DNA from: an uncultured Gammaproteobacteria bacterium
GTDB taxonomy: Bacteria > Pseudomonadota > Gammaproteobacteria > CAJQNE01
Reading direction: 5' to 3'
Assembly: GCA_905479545.1 (NCBI GenBank)
Contig: CAJQNE010000050.1
Span: 1 to 6,285 of the forward strand
DNA length: 6,285 bases
Positions within the stretch are counted from its first letter, which is position 1. The number at the start of each line of letters is the position of its first letter. The translations under genes and the position numbers were made by a program. The notes beneath the pieces are model-generated. The model saw only the letters and a program-made list of their open reading frames with translations. It was not told the origin of the DNA and made no database searches. This document shows positions 6,034 through 6,285 of this stretch, one piece after another.

Positions 6034-6285
6034 TCAAGCCAACTCTTTTCCAGACGCTTCCCAAGCCGTTACACCTCCGGCCATCGAAACCGGACCGTCT
6101 ACGCCAAGCTCCTGCAGTGTCTTGGCTGCTAGCAGCGAGCGACGCCCACTCTTGCAATAGACCAGAACTGGCTTGTTATTGTTGGTCAGTGGTTCACAGT
6201 CAGCACACTCCATTTCCAACCGGCTGCGAGGCAGGCTGATTGCGCCGGGCAAATGCCCTTCTGAAAACTCATGATCTTCCCGAAC
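6034..6285 (-). CDS. Rhodanese-like domain protein (sulfurtransferase), N-terminus outside window
   Basis: The minus-strand frame enters at base 6285 and is open for 83 codons to TGA at 6036-6034. It begins inside a rhodanese domain: VREDHEFSEGHLPGAISLP is the standard 'VRE..EF..GHLPGAI.LP' block. The active-site loop follows in VYCKSGRRS, with the nucleophilic Cys at 6156-6154 and the CxxGxRS pattern intact. AAKTLQELG and MAGGVTAWEASG complete the domain. It resembles small single-domain rhodaneses of the GlpE/PspE type, which transfer sulfane sulfur from thiosulfate to a thiol acceptor. Single-domain size, location and any signal peptide cannot be judged, because the N-terminus is missing. 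The frame reads through an internal TTG at 6252, which is not the start: the GHLPGA motif runs across it. The gene converges on the phosphatase with a 42-base gap and no evident terminator. Confidence 0.9.
   Translation of the reverse strand, partial: VREDHEFSEGHLPGAISLPRSRLEMECADCEPLTNNNKPVLVYCKSGRRSLLAAKTLQELGVDGPVSMAGGVTAWEASGKELA

Noticed and set aside
6250..6252. TTG at 6252 as the start of the rhodanese gene
   Set aside because: The rhodanese EFSEGHLPGAI motif continues upstream in frame to the window edge, so this codon is internal.

Overview
The window reads as a gammaproteobacterial chromosome segment of moderate GC, probably from a marine or other environmental lineage. The TatD, YaeQ and RsuA proteins follow the E. 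coli family members closely, residue for residue in many blocks, while the order of genes is not enterobacterial. The assignment to Gammaproteobacteria is an inference from these resemblances.

Layout. Bases 1-441 hold the 3' part of a DUF2271-type periplasmic protein gene. It is recognisable at first and then decays into unrecognisable sequence. A possible 43-residue ORF (354-485) with a good ribosome binding site follows. Next comes a same-strand run: an SDR oxidoreductase (504-1460), a sterol desaturase/fatty acid hydroxylase family membrane protein (1570-2415), tatD (2453-3253), yaeQ (3269-3808) and rsuA (3815-4519, TTG start). Gaps shrink from 109 to 37, 15 and 6 bases, so tatD-yaeQ-rsuA and probably the desaturase are cotranscribed. 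A 256-base gap follows, whose minus strand carries protein-like reading frames broken by one frameshift. Then come a cytidine-deaminase-superfamily nucleoside deaminase (4776-5294) and a histidine phosphatase split by a frameshift near 5610 (5343-5991). A rhodanese-domain protein enters convergently from the right edge (minus strand, 6034-6285).

Function. The SDR and the desaturase-like di-iron enzyme look like a lipid- or sterol-modifying pair; this is inferred from adjacency only. TatD (metal-dependent nuclease), YaeQ (PD-(D/E)XK-like fold) and RsuA (16S rRNA U516 pseudouridine synthase) are nucleic-acid housekeeping genes. The deaminase, phosphatase and rhodanese have well-marked active sites but unknown substrates.

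I see no CRISPR array, tRNA, rRNA, insertion sequence, phage gene, toxin-antitoxin pair or defence system, and no convincing new system. The most notable features are the broken reading frames: the phosphatase, the DUF2271 tail and the minus-strand remnant. They point either to gene decay or to indel errors in the sequence.
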